Source of the DNA: Agarophyton chilense | Lineage: Eukaryota > Rhodophyta > Florideophyceae > Gracilariales > Gracilariaceae | Length of the DNA stretch: 64,000 nt | Direction of reading: 5' to 3' | NCBI GenBank assembly: GCA_030374765.1 | Contig: JARGXX010000080.1 | Coordinates: 1,736,001-1,800,000, forward strand | Shown here: positions 21,301 to 31,630 of the stretch, piece by piece | Layout: the number at the start of each line of letters is the position of its first letter | Numbering within the stretch: the first letter of the stretch is position 1 | Notes under the pieces: generated by a model | Told to the model about the DNA's origin: nothing | Seen by the model: only the letters and a program-made list of their open reading frames with translations | Databases searched by the model: none | Made by a program: the position numbers and the translations under genes

Positions 21301-22925
21301 GTCACCCTGAAGGCCGACGAATGTACCAGACCCTAAGGAAGCTCTTGTACTGGCCACTAATGGAGCAGGGCCTATGGCAACCCGTATAGAACTGTGCATC
21401 GTGCGCACAGATCCGAGTGTCTCGCGCCAACCATCAGGCCGAGTTGAAGCTCTTCCCCGCCGATAATCGGATGGAATTTGTGGAAATGGATATATTTGGG
21501 CCTTTGCCTAAGTCGTCCCAGGGGAAACGGTTTGTTTTGGTTATAACCGATTGGTTAACCAAACTTACCCGAGCCCTACCTCTAGGAAAGACAACGGCCA
21601 CGAATGTCGCCACGGCCTTCTTGTCCCACTGGGTATATCCATGTGGCACACCATTCTACCTCCTTACAGATAGCGGCAGCCAATTTGTATCCAAATTCTT
21701 CTCGCATTTGTGAGCTACCCTAGGTATCAAACATGTGACCACCACGGCGTACCACCCGCAGGCAAATGGTCAAGCCGAACGCTTAAACCGCACCCTTCTG
21801 GACCTATTTGCGCACTACGTTTCGTAGCACCAATTGGACTGGGACGAATATGTTGAGCCACTGTTTTATACCTACAACACGCAGGTGCACGCTTGCAAAG
21901 GGACAACGCCTTTCGACTTAAAGCTAACGGGAGCGCCGCCGCCGATAGCTGTTGACCTTCAGGAGTCTATCATACCCCATGACATAACCGAAGGAATGAC
22001 TACTACCCAGGCGAAGCGCTACTCGCGCCGACGCATTGACTGCATTCTCTAATCGGCCAGAACTGTACTAACAAAATCCCAACGGCGCTACAAGTGCAAT
22101 TTCGACAAAGCCGTTTGGAGCACACCGACCATAGAGAAAGGATACCTGGTTTACCTGGACCGGCCACCGAAGGAAAGTGAGAAACTCGAGGACACTACGG
22201 GGAAGCTTTTACCCCGCTCTACGGGACTATACAAAGTCCTTAAGGCTAATGAACACAACATCACTTTACTCACTGACGGCCTACAGGACACCGTGTCTAT
22301 TGACCGCGTGACACGAGCTCCCAGTTCTTCCGGACCACGACCGTCCCAGCCCCCTCACCCAACGGAAGCAACACGACCTCAGGTCGACACTCAAGTCTCC
22401 ACACCCCCTAAGGCAGTTACCGAGGACTCGACTAGCCCCACGGACACGATGGTCAATACCAACTACTATGACCCATCGCTCCCAACTGACTCCGATGGAT
22501 TCACCCCTCTGGACCACACTCTCTTTCTGGAGGATGAACACCAACCGAAATATGTGATTGAGCGCATCATCTCCGCCGGTATGGTAGAAGATGGAACTAT
22601 GCGCTATCGCATCCGTTGGTTTGGCTACACACCTAAAGAAGATACTTGGCAAGACCCTCCAACAATTCCAGCTAATTGTATTGTCCTCTATTGTCGCAGA
22701 ATCAGCCACTCGGAGCGCGGCCTTCAGAAGGGGACAACCGATTGGCGAAGAATCAGCCACTTGGAGCGTGGCCTTCAGGAGGGGGAAACCATTGGCCCGA
22801 AACATCACAAAACGCCTCCCAAACCGCCTCCCAAACCGCCTCCCGACACAACGGTTCGCCGGAGCACGACGGTTCGTCGTAGCTCCCGCATCCGGGATCA
22901 AAGTCAGTCCTTCGGAGACACCTGA
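18342..22925 (+). pseudogene. pol: Pol polyprotein of copy C (PR-RT-RH-IN-chromodomain), broken
   Basis: Pol lies in the -1 phase relative to gag and stays in that phase to about 21065, where a 1-base change moves it. The protease motif reads WHTGAGPNL near 18750; the catalytic Asp is His. RT is at 19640-20290 (FCVDYRKLN, TTLDDNSGYWQ, ILDDV), with a TGA at 20024-20026. RNase H follows (LDTDASDVHVGCALL, TDHDSL), with a TAG at 20585-20587 shared with copy A. The integrase core keeps all three acids (MDIFGPL, LLTDSGSQF, GQAERLN; 21490-21790). The chromodomain is at about 22545-22690 (YVIERIISA, IRWFGYTPKEDTW). The Pro-rich tail has a 51 bp tandem duplication. Further stops occur at 18500, 18728, 20288, 20996, 21387 and 21711. 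Confidence 0.85.
22695..22796 (+). repeat. 51 bp tandem duplication in the pol tail of copy C
   Basis: Two 51-base units encode RRISHSERGLQKGTTDW and RRISHLERGLQEGETIG just after the chromodomain. Copies A and B have a single unit. The unit length keeps the frame open. Next to it (22805-22845) a 12-base CCAAACCGCCTC unit is repeated, giving a KPPPKPPP run. Confidence 0.75.
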
Positions 22926-23097
22926 GGAAGACCCGGGACGCTCTCAAGATGTGATGCCGTCCCAGGGCACGCATGTTTGAGATACAAGAACGACCTTGGG
23001 AAAGCACAAGCATTTAATTTATTGAAAACTAGCAGAGGTAGAACAGCCCTCTCCATGACCTCAAGGTTCGAGGAAGCGCTCAGAACACCTACAGGAC

Positions 23098-23608
23098 TCA
23101 CTGGGGCTGCGCAGGAGTAACTCCGTCGTCCTTATTGGAACCTGTAGGAGTGAAACCGGGACTAGGGTCACCAGAGGAGCCAACTGGACCACCAGAAGCG
23201 GCCGCAGCGAGCCGAGCACGCTTCTTCGACAGAGATTCTACTGAGGAGCTATTGTCATTATTGAAAGCGTCCCTATCGGACACATTTAGACCCCACCGGG
23301 CATCCAAGTCGTCAGTAACCCTCTGGGACATCACTTAGACATTTTGCTGTAAGATATTGACCCTAGCGGTTTTCAGATCTGTACCCTGTTGGACCACCGC
23401 CGCGTAGCGCACCGAGCGACGCGCCCGGAAGCACGCTTCCCTCAGGACTGTCGCAATGTCCATCGAGGCCGTAATACCAACGGGACGGCAGATTGGCATG
23501 ATGCACTGCGCGCGGATTTCGTGCGATAGTATGGTCAAAGCGGTCCCCGGGGAGCTCTTAAGCTTCTTGGTATCCAGAGGAGCTCCCCGCTTGGTTGTTC
23601 GCAGCCAT
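23098..23608 (-). pseudogene. Antisense frame (aORF) of copy C, short form, broken
   Basis: It starts at an ATG at 23608 in the conserved context GCGGCACCATGGCT, opening MAANNQAGSSSGYQEA before a stop. In another phase the core continues (23670-23335) with GITASMDIATVLREA, RYAAVVQQ and VNILQQNV. After an in-frame stop comes MSQRVTDDLDARWGLNVSDR, a Ser/Asn run, an NLS-like KKRARL and the Gly/Pro tail (23334-23098). It lacks the same ~1.45 kb block as copy A, at the same point (CAATCTGC followed by CGTCCCGTTGG). Confidence 0.55.
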
Positions 23609-24221
23609 GGTGCCGCTGCCCACAGGTTGGTTCGCCGGGAAATGCAAAGGAAAACCGACGGAAGCGACAAAGTCCACAGGGAGAAGAGCGTATCCGACGG
23701 GTTTACAAGGCGTTTGCGGCATCGGGCGCGACCAATGGAGGAATACAGCGATGGGAAGGATGGAAGACGAAACCGAATCGTGCAGGATAACCGACGTCAC
23801 CCCGAATGGACGAAGCGCGCACCGTTTTCACGGCGGACGACGCGCGTAGGGTCGCCAAAGGAATACGGAAGGATAGGAAAAGCGGCGAGGAACCCCCCTC
23901 CCGGTGCGCTTACAGTACCTTAGGTAAACTAATTGCCAACCTGGCGCTAAGGGTCAGCCCTTACGCACTGGTACCCCCAAGGATGGTCGCGTTGCGACGC
24001 CCCGTCGCGCCCACTGGAAACGAGAACAAGTAACCCCCGGTTTGGTCATAAGACATCGACATGTCGGGCACGGCATCGCTCGTGCCCAGGCTACTAGGAC
24101 GCTGAGGATCACGAAGTTCTGACCCCGAAGGCAAGCTCGAAGTTTCACCCATAGTTTCAACTAGAGCCAGACCCCCAGGAAGGTGTGAGGCAATTTGGAC
24201 TTCGCCCTGACGGTCGAATCC

Positions 24222-24235
24222 TAAGCAGGGAGATA
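24222..24235 (+). other. Polypurine tract of copy C
   Basis: TAAGCAGGGAGATA lies directly before the TGTGAAGG start of the right LTR. The matching sites of copies A and B are similarly purine-rich. This is the expected second-strand primer site. Confidence 0.6.
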
Positions 24236-24682
24236 TGTGAAGGAGCGATGATAACGGTTGAGCCCTGTAAGCCGCCGGACCCCGAAGGATCTTGCAGGTG
24301 ACACGTGTACGGGTCGACCTCAGGTGGACTCATGTAGACTATTAATTAATTTTTAATTAGTGTAATAGATTAACCCTACAATGCGAGGGAGATCTCAGCG
24401 CCTCGCCAGTACTATGTACTTGGCTCGAGTGATGCTTCTCCCTTAGAGTACGGAAGCATCGTTATGATACTAAATAACCCACTTTGGTATATTAGTTCCA
24501 TCCTTTGGTCTTCAAGCCATCGTTTCCGTACCTCCAACCTGTAGGACTACGCAGTAAACGCCAACCCATTGCACCAAGAACTCTGGGAGTGCCGCCGTCA
24601 AGGATTCGAACCTTAGGACCCGCTCTACCACGCTACCACCGGTTGAGACCCGTACGCTGACTTAACCCGTCATTGCGTTACA
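24236..24682 (+). repeat. 3' LTR of copy C (447 bp)
   Basis: Its termini are TGTGAAGG and GCGTTACA. It is the same length as the LTR at 15724-16170. On the minus strand it carries the best-preserved tRNA-like block, with a B-box-like GGTTCGAATCC (24602-24612) and an A-box-like TAGCGTGGTAGAGCGG (24620-24635). Its right edge directly abuts the transposase pseudogene. Confidence 0.8.
24590..24645 (-). other. tRNA-like segment in the 3' LTR of copy C
   Basis: Read on the minus strand, a D-arm-like block (24635-24620) is followed after seven bases by a T-arm: stem TAAGG, loop TTCGAAT, stem CCTTG. An acceptor-like ACGGCGG follows and can pair in part with the upstream CCGGTGG. The anticodon arm is absent. 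It points in the same direction as the antisense frame, whose ATG lies about 1 kb downstream. Confidence 0.5.
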
Positions 24683-25540
24683 GGTATGAGGTGTCAACCA
24701 AAGCCTGCACCGGCAAGTCGTAATAGCCCTTACGACATTAGTACGATGCGTGAGTTTCATACGGTTTCGTCTTAATGATCTTAGTCGAGATTCTGTCTAA
24801 TGTACTGGAACATCACCTAAAAGGGCTTGGTGGGTTTCTAGAGTTTTTAAACTCTAATGAGAGCTTATGAAGCTCTTCGAAACTTTTGCAAGCCCGGGGA
24901 GCGATAACGCTTGATTGAGTTCTAAGCAGGTATCGTGAAGTATCTGATAAACCGAAGAAGAAGCTATTCGGAATTTCATCATGAGATTCAAATAGCTTGC
25001 GCTGGCAAGCATTCGTAGTATAACAGCTAATCGAACACGAGGTGAAGTAATATGACGACCAGATCTTCGTCCCATTTCATTGTTTTGACAAATTGATGGG
25101 AAGATCATTGTTTGTATTCTATGAGAAGCGGTACAGCTAAGACGAAATGTCCTCCTGAATTCTGTGTCACTCAGAACAGATGTTACGCTTAAAAAAAGAT
25201 GCATTTTGCCTATACACACGCTCACGGCGATTGATCCTTCCTTTGGATACGGCATTCGTTAGCGCCATGCAGTTTGCTACAAGAGTAATCTTGGTAGCTA
25301 AATCAATTTCGATGTTGTCGAAGTCATTTTCGATGGGAACATCGTTCAACATCCTGGGTGGGCAAAAGGGGGTGGTGGCAATTTCGGTTGAGATCGGGTG
25401 ATGGAAGGTTGAAAAGGGCCTGGACCAGTGGAAGCATGATGGTCCTCTCTTTCCATTTGGGTCTTCAAAACATGCTAATCTACAGCAGCTATTGATTAAA
25501 AGTTTTAAAGAAACACGTTCATCCACGAACATAAGCACAT
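24683..25540 (-). pseudogene. PIF/Harbinger-type transposase (DDE_Tnp_4), truncated by the LTR
   Basis: The minus strand codes in shifting frames for the middle of a Harbinger-type transposase. The helix-rich region at 25080-24890 includes RVRLAVILRMLASASYL, then SSSVYQILHDTCLELNQALSLPGL. A shifted frame continues ELHKLSLEFKNSRNPPSPF, then STLDRIS at the place of the first catalytic Asp (usually G-A-L-D-G), and C-R-K-G-Y-Y-D-L-P-V-Q-A-L-V-D near 24720-24690. Frame changes occur near 25190, 24880 and 24790, with stops in between. The homology ends at the LTR edge (24682/24683), and I found no continuation left of 3827. Confidence 0.65.
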
Positions 25541-28500
25541 TCTTTAAGAACGGCCCTTACACTTAAAATACAATATGGAAGCCATTTCATTATGTTCGAA
25601 GATAAATACTACTGGAGAATTTTTTTCGTGGTTATAAAACTCGGATAAGTGTAAAGTGAATACAAGAGCCAGATAAATCCTTATAACCGCAAAAAGTGAT
25701 AGAAAAAATTTCATCAATAGTATTACCAATGTACAAATATACTTATACTTTTCGTATCCGACACAATCCAAAAAAGATATGAACGTCTTAATGAAACATA
25801 TCTCAATTATTGAGAATTTAGAAAAGGGTCTCGAACCCTTCTATTAGTAAAGTTTGCAAAGTTTGGTACTGCAATAACAGTTGACCAGCGAAAGATATGA
25901 AAGAAAAAAGATATATACCGAATAAGATATGGAAGCAGATCGTTTTTGCTGTTAATAGTTGACAGGGTGAAAGGCTTTAATCAATAACTTCATATATGTA
26001 GAGCTTTTTCGTTTCAAATAGTGTCCATGTTTATTACAAAAATCGTTGAACGAAAAGCTTTTCTATCAGCTATATGAATAATCGCAATCATACTTTATCT
26101 CTTTTAGTCTTTTCTTTTAAACACTAGGGACTGAAAATATTTCTACGAGTAATAATCACTGAGTTCTTTGTACTATTCTAAATTATTATATCTATCAAAG
26201 GGGATCACTGTTTTTCAGAAGTAGGTCAGTATTAACAGCGACAACATTGAAAAAACTTGTGTGAAAGTATAGTACATGTCGATAAATGTGACGTTAAACA
26301 AAAACTGGTTAATGCCTTCTGTTTAATGAATCATGTATTGCACGAACTCTGGACATATATTCCATGGTTTTTTATAGCACGGACGGAGAACTTGCATATC
26401 TTTTGTTACATCACGGTTAGTCAGAAGTAATAGATTTCTTTTCACACGACCTATTTTTCAGTTCATGATTGAAAAACTTCAAATCTATTAAAGAATCGGC
26501 AAGCAAGATGACGACAAAACCATACAATAAATCCAGTTTCTATAGGAAGCCCAATCTCGTATCCCCATCCATGGCCGTTAGGTTTAGGCTAATTCCTTTT
26601 CGCTGAGAGACAGATTGATATGCGTTAGATGCCTCAAAGATGTACAGAAGATATCCGGATGATTTTCGAAACAGATATCAATTGACATATCCATTTTTGA
26701 TATTTGGTACTTTTAAGAGATATGCAGTGGATTATAAGCTGATATTCAAAATCTGGATATTGAAATGATGTCTATTTGATACAAGCAAATACGTGTATCT
26801 TGAAACTACTATAAGGTATCCCAATAGTATTCTTAAATTCTTCGTAGTCAATACAACAGATATACTGAGGTATATCTGTCACCAAAAAGCGTCCGATATC
26901 CATTAAGTATCAATATGTATCTTAGGTACGTGAAGTTATACGGTCGAGACTCCTGAATAGTAAACATTTTACATCATCAAATATATAAAAACATTCTTCC
27001 TCTTAATCTTTCTTTCATATGACAACCTACTATTCCAAATTATTTATCCATTTCGTTAGATCAGTTTTCGAAATCGAATCAATGTTTTCACCTGAAGCTT
27101 TTGGAAGAAAACCATCAAATATCTAAATGCATATACGCCACTTGTTCTCGTCAGCCTCAAAACTGATACGAAGAGTGTGTTTTGAAACACAGATTTTAAG
27201 AAACAGTAAAGTCTATAAGCGATCGTTTGGCTTTGCTACCCTCGGCAGATCTTCTTAGATTTGGGTCCATACGAGCAAACACTTTGAAGGGATACAGTAA
27301 AAATAGACCAGTATATACGAAAACCGATATCTTTTTTTCGTGAGGTAAAAGACTGAAATATTAAGTTTAACGTATGCACCAACTGCCAATCAGTTTAAAC
27401 GGTTGACGAATGTGGTGGGAAGAAGACATTTCTTTCGATTGTTGAAAGAGGCGCGAAAATGGGGTCTTTCGTTTTTACACAGGGTTTTTAACCCCTATGT
27501 ACTCTTCAATTCATTCAAGATAACCTTGATAACATCACTCTTGAAGGAAAAAGTGCTGTTTGTGAATAAAATCAATTTGCATTCCTATACTGCAACTATT
27601 TAGAATTATGCAGTTTCAATTTCATTTACATCTAAGAGGTAAGAGTTTTAGTGCTGTCAAACACTATGAAACCTTGAAAACTCTTCTGGCAAAATCTATA
27701 GTGTTAACAGCACATTTGTGAGCATTATATTAAAGCATGTAGGGCTTATAGATTTCTTCAACGGTATAGATCTTTGTCTGATCTTTTTTGTCTTACAGAA
27801 GATTATCTCACACTCAAACCAACCAAAAACGTCTCGTTTCGGAAATTTTTCTTGTTTATTTCTGCCGAAAACTTCCAGTATATTTAAATGTTCAGCACAT
27901 AGGGTTTCCAACTGTACTAAGAATCTTCATTCAGAAAGAAGTAAACAAGGTTCTTTCTTAGAAGCGCAAAAGACAATCAATGAAGCATCAATAAATTTTA
28001 AGGACTATGGCGATATTAATTATGGATATTAAAAAATGCTTTAATGAGAAGTAGGACCGTACCACGTTGTAAAAACTTTTTTAATGGTTCGAAGAATTTT
28101 TTGACACTCACATATACTCTTAATGGAAGGTTTCTACGTTTCGTGTGCGTAGCATTTCAGAAGAGTAATTCAGAAGGCTCGAGGACCAAATAGTTGAGTT
28201 AGAGGGACCTGCAGATATTGTGAATACATGTTTCGCAAAAACTTCCCATTTCAATGCTATATCTGAGTCTAATGTATAGTTGGGATGAACATATCTTAGA
28301 ATTGTCGTCCAGGAAATGTCTTCGCTGCATCTAAAAAGAGTCCGCTGCGGTCATAATACTCGTCTATTTACAATGGAGAGTAAAGGCCCTTGAAGTCATT
28401 CATAAAATATTTGGAAAGAATAAACCTGTTTCCCTCGCCAACATCTACAGCCGGCTCGCGGTCTTACTGGTCACATCTCAGTTCGACAATTTGATGATGT

Positions 28501-28760
28501 TTTGTATTCGAATGTTCTCTCGGAATTCTAAAACTAATAAAAATTTCCGCCGAAACCTTATGAGCGAGGAAATCACTGGCTGTGAAAACCCAAAAGATGA
28601 TTAGCTTTCCGAATCAGTGTTTCAAAAAACACAAGCTAGAAAAATGTAGGTCTTCCTACAATTTATTGAAGAAGGAACACTTGGGCAAAAAAGAATTGTT
28701 AGACTTACATGAATTTTACCATTTCTACTATAATCAGTAACATAAAGTATCAATGAACCC
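25541..28760. other. AT-rich stretch without genes
   Basis: No open frame over about 105 codons and no recognisable domain was seen here. The DNA is clearly AT-richer than the retroelement cluster to its left. Between about 26640 and 26930 the words GATATC and GATATA recur often, including one perfect inverted repeat. I see no tRNA or transposon terminus. Confidence 0.5.
26856..26879. repeat. Perfect 10 bp inverted repeat with 4-base loop
   Basis: ACAGATATAC, TGAG, GTATATCTGT forms a perfect short palindrome in a GATATC-rich, AT-rich stretch. It could extrude as a cruciform or bind a dimeric protein, or it could be chance in biased DNA. Confidence 0.5.
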
Positions 28761-28878
28761 GAAAAGAAAAATTTCAGAAAAGTGTACGCACTTGAAGTGC
28801 GCATTAAGGTTTTCCGCATCTTCAAATAAAGCTCGATTTGAATTGTAATATTTTAAAACGTAGGATGGCAATTGGAGG

Positions 28879-29139
28879 CTATCGTGCCTGTTCCAACAAC
28901 CAGATGCATTCATATTGATATCTGCGTGCCTTCCAAATGGACACCATATATTGACCAGAAACAAAAGGTTTCGAAAGCGTCATCCGTGTGCTCTCCACTT
29001 CTTGCAAACGCACCCACGTTAATGGCTGGAATGGGCCATAATTTACATCTACGATATCAATATGGCTCCGAATATTCATAATTTGTATCAAATGCAACGA
29101 ATTTATTAGCGACATTTGGTCGCTCAACGCACTCCTCAT
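28879..29139 (-). pseudogene. Unidentified frame, outer left arm
   Basis: This 86-codon minus-strand frame reads INSLHLIQIMNIRSHIDIVD, then DVNYGPFQPLTWVRLQE, and ends YQYECIWLLEQ. The right-arm counterpart (47132-47413, plus strand) preserves much of it with many amino-acid changes and a frame change after LTWLS. I do not recognise the family. Conservation of the reading frame across two diverged copies suggests it was once coding. Confidence 0.35.
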
Positions 29140-30096
29140 GCACTACTTATTCTGTATAGCAAAGTAAATAATAGAAGCGTTTAGTCACATAATGGGATCC
29201 GCTTGTTATCTCATTTTTGAAAGCAGTGAATAGAAATGAAGGAATTTGCTACATCATAACCTCCTAATGCTTTCCAGTTCTTTCAAACAAAGACGAATAA
29301 AGAAAGCTTGTGCCGCACCGCTAGATCCAACAACCCTTCCCTGCTTCCAAAATATGGATTGGATTTGAAGACCTTGTCGCACAAAGTTCTCCTTTCGCTA
29401 TCATATTTCTCGAAACATCGCTTTAGAAATCATGGCTTTTAGCGCGCTACTACTTCCTCTTACTCTCCCCTTATACGAAGAATAGAGATCGATATGACGA
29501 CTTTTTGTGACACAAAAACAGCCATCTGCACTCCGAATGACGTGCAGAAAAATACAGTCAACGCTGACGGTCCGTGCTTTCGTACGACGTCCAACTGTTC
29601 TCTTTGTTATCTCTGGCTTACCACTTCCATTTCTTGTAGAACAAATGAAACGAATGATATACCCTGAGCACCAAAACCTCTCCGGGTTATCCTATTCCTT
29701 AGCAGGACATACTGTCTTTCACATCTTTTGGAAAGACTCCAATCGTGGCAAGTTTTTATCAGTAGAGAGTGATGAAAAGGGTGGTCGAATGATACTGAAT
29801 AGATGCAGTTCAAATCATGGAGTTGAACGATGAGAAAGGAAGCCTGGGAGGTATAGATTATCTGGCCGTGAACTTAATGCTGCATTACCACCGTGCTGAA
29901 AATACCAGCGGTAATACTTACTAGATTTCCAGCGGAGGGGTACCCAATTACACGAATTTCATCCTGTAACTCTGGTCAAGGCCCAGTGCATGGAAAATTT
30001 GAATCGTAACCATGTTCGAACTCGTCCCAAACCTACTTATCGTTGACCTCCAATAATGCAATGTCTCATTCATTACCGATCACACTCCTCCTAGAT

Positions 30097-30723
30097 TTAT
30101 ATCTCACATCTGACGAGAAAGACGATGCCGGCCCAAATGGCTGGAATAAGGCCTTTCGTTCTCGATGGACTATCTTCGTTTCCTTTAGCACCCCAATGAC
30201 CAAAAGCTTTCAATCCCCTATATCCAACCGTTTCAAGCCTTGCACCTCCATGCATCATTATCGTAGATACATGTTCTAGGACACGAAACGTCTTAGTAAC
30301 GCCTCTAGAAGCAAGGGTAAGAGTCTGGGTCATTGGTCCGCCGGCTTTTCCACACAAATAAGCTTTCACGTACTCTGCACGCTCATGTCTTCCTTCATTT
30401 AGCTCCTGTGCTTTTAACAAAGCTGAGGTTTGCCATTCGAAAACTCTTAGAGGGTCCCATCCCTTTGTGATCATGTGGTCCGTGACACGCTTCGCCGAAG
30501 AGAAATCAAGCGCTGGGATTGCCTTCTGACCGGCTGCAAGCAATGAAGACATAGCGGTTCCGGCAGCAGCAATATTACTTAACATAAAATACTGCGTAGT
30601 CACTGAGGCACTTTCCAATGAGCGACCCAAAGAACCCCGCATCGCAACGTAGTTTGATTCTGTGAATTTACCCAATGCACTCTTAAGACTCCTGGGGGCA
30701 TTGCTGTTGTTCTCACTTCCCAT
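30097..30723 (-). CDS. Hypothetical 208-codon frame, left arm
   Basis: This is the longest clean frame in the palindrome. It starts MGSENNSNAPRSLKSALGK and has an Ala/Ser-rich hydrophobic stretch near residues 45-70 (NIAAAGTAMSSLLAAGQKA). A charged middle follows (HMITKGWDPLRVFEWQ, NEGRHERAEYVKAYLCGKAG). The C-terminus is hydrophobic (IPAIWAGIVFLVRCEI), resembling a tail anchor. An upstream frame (30830-30600) beginning MTMNPPDTPPLQNHKHTPSN may be its true N-terminus in another phase; a 7-base difference between the arms lies where the two would join. I do not recognise the family. Confidence 0.4.
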   Translation of the reverse strand: MGSENNSNAPRSLKSALGKFTESNYVAMRGSLGRSLESASVTTQYFMLSNIAAAGTAMSSLLAAGQKAIPALDFSSAKRVTDHMITKGWDPLRVFEWQTSALLKAQELNEGRHERAEYVKAYLCGKAGGPMTQTLTLASRGVTKTFRVLEHVSTIMMHGGARLETVGYRGLKAFGHWGAKGNEDSPSRTKGLIPAIWAGIVFLVRCEI

Positions 30724-30895
30724 ATAACGGCGAGGTTGAAGAGCATGGTCGTAAAGGCTTGTTTCATGATATTGCTCGGAGTGTGCTTGTGATTCTGTAA
30801 TGGTGGAGTGTCAGGTGGATTCATGGTCATTAGGATAAACCTTCCTTACCTTTAGGAACGAACGGAAAATGAATAAATGTATTCAAAAACCGACT

Positions 30896-31216
30896 TCATG
30901 ATGTGCAAGCCAACAGTTTGTGAAATTTGTGCGGAAAGCTCAGCAACTGTTGGTTCGCGTTTCCTTGACCGAAGATTTGATTTCTCAGGTTTTGCTTGAT
31001 TTTTTTCGTCGGAATGCGAATTTTGAAGTCTTTGGGGTGCGCGGTGAGAGACATGCGCAACATGTTGAGCTCGGAGTGTGAAAAGATGAAGGGCAGTGCA
31101 AATACTTCTGAGGGCTTGGTCGCACAGCTTTCACAAAGAATCGCGCAGAATATCATAAGCTTTTGATCGTGGAAGAGCACAAATAGTAGGCCTTCTACAC
31201 AAGTATGGGACGACAA
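30896..31216 (-). pseudogene. Unidentified 106-codon frame, left arm
   Basis: The frame is identical in the right arm (45115-45435). It reads VEGLLFVLFHDQKLMIFCAI, then SHSELNMLRMSLTAHPKDFK and IRIPTKKIKQNLRNQIFGQG. It looks like a helical piece of a larger protein. I cannot assign it; it may be a shard of a dead gene like its neighbours. Confidence 0.3.
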
Positions 31217-31630
31217 GCCCCGAATTTTTGCGGGCGCTCGTGGTCATGTACAAGAATTGGATGGAAGGCTAGGGTGGCGTGCTTCACTGCGAGGAATCAG
31301 GGGCCTTTGACAATTATGAAGTGATATGCTTCACATCTTCGACTATTTTCGAAACCGTTGGAGGGAAGTTAGGTAAATGGCAGTGAACAATTATCGACGT
31401 CATTGTTCTACCATTGACATGATCTTCTTTCTAAGAAGCCCTCAGTCGATTGTCTATTCTGCGAAGCGGTGGCAGAGTTGTTGACGTTGCCGACGATGGC
31501 ATCCAACTTCTTGGCTTGGTCATCAGCAGAATTTCAGACGGATCGGTGTACCGCAAAACCCCCGTCGCATGCGAAGAGGAACTTCGCCGTGCCGGAGAGA
31601 ATTACGTTGCGCATGACGCACGGACAATGG

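Larger units (their letters stand above)
15724..24682 (+). mobile_element. Family 1 chromovirus, copy C, both LTRs present (8959 bp)
   Basis: Copy C has LTR 15724-16170, primer site 16174-16190, gag 16206-18341, pol 18342-22925, the antisense frame 23608-23098 and LTR 24236-24682. Every coding part is present but carries nonsense codons and one frameshift. The bases flanking the two LTRs (AGATA and GGTAT) are not a target duplication. This fits an origin by recombination with copy B rather than a single clean insertion. Confidence 0.85.

Noticed and set aside
3827-24682. A single target duplication around the whole A-B-C cluster
   Set aside because: The flanks are CTCAT and GGTAT, which do not match. 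The reverse complement ATGAG occurs three bases off on the right, but an inverted, offset match is not a target duplication.
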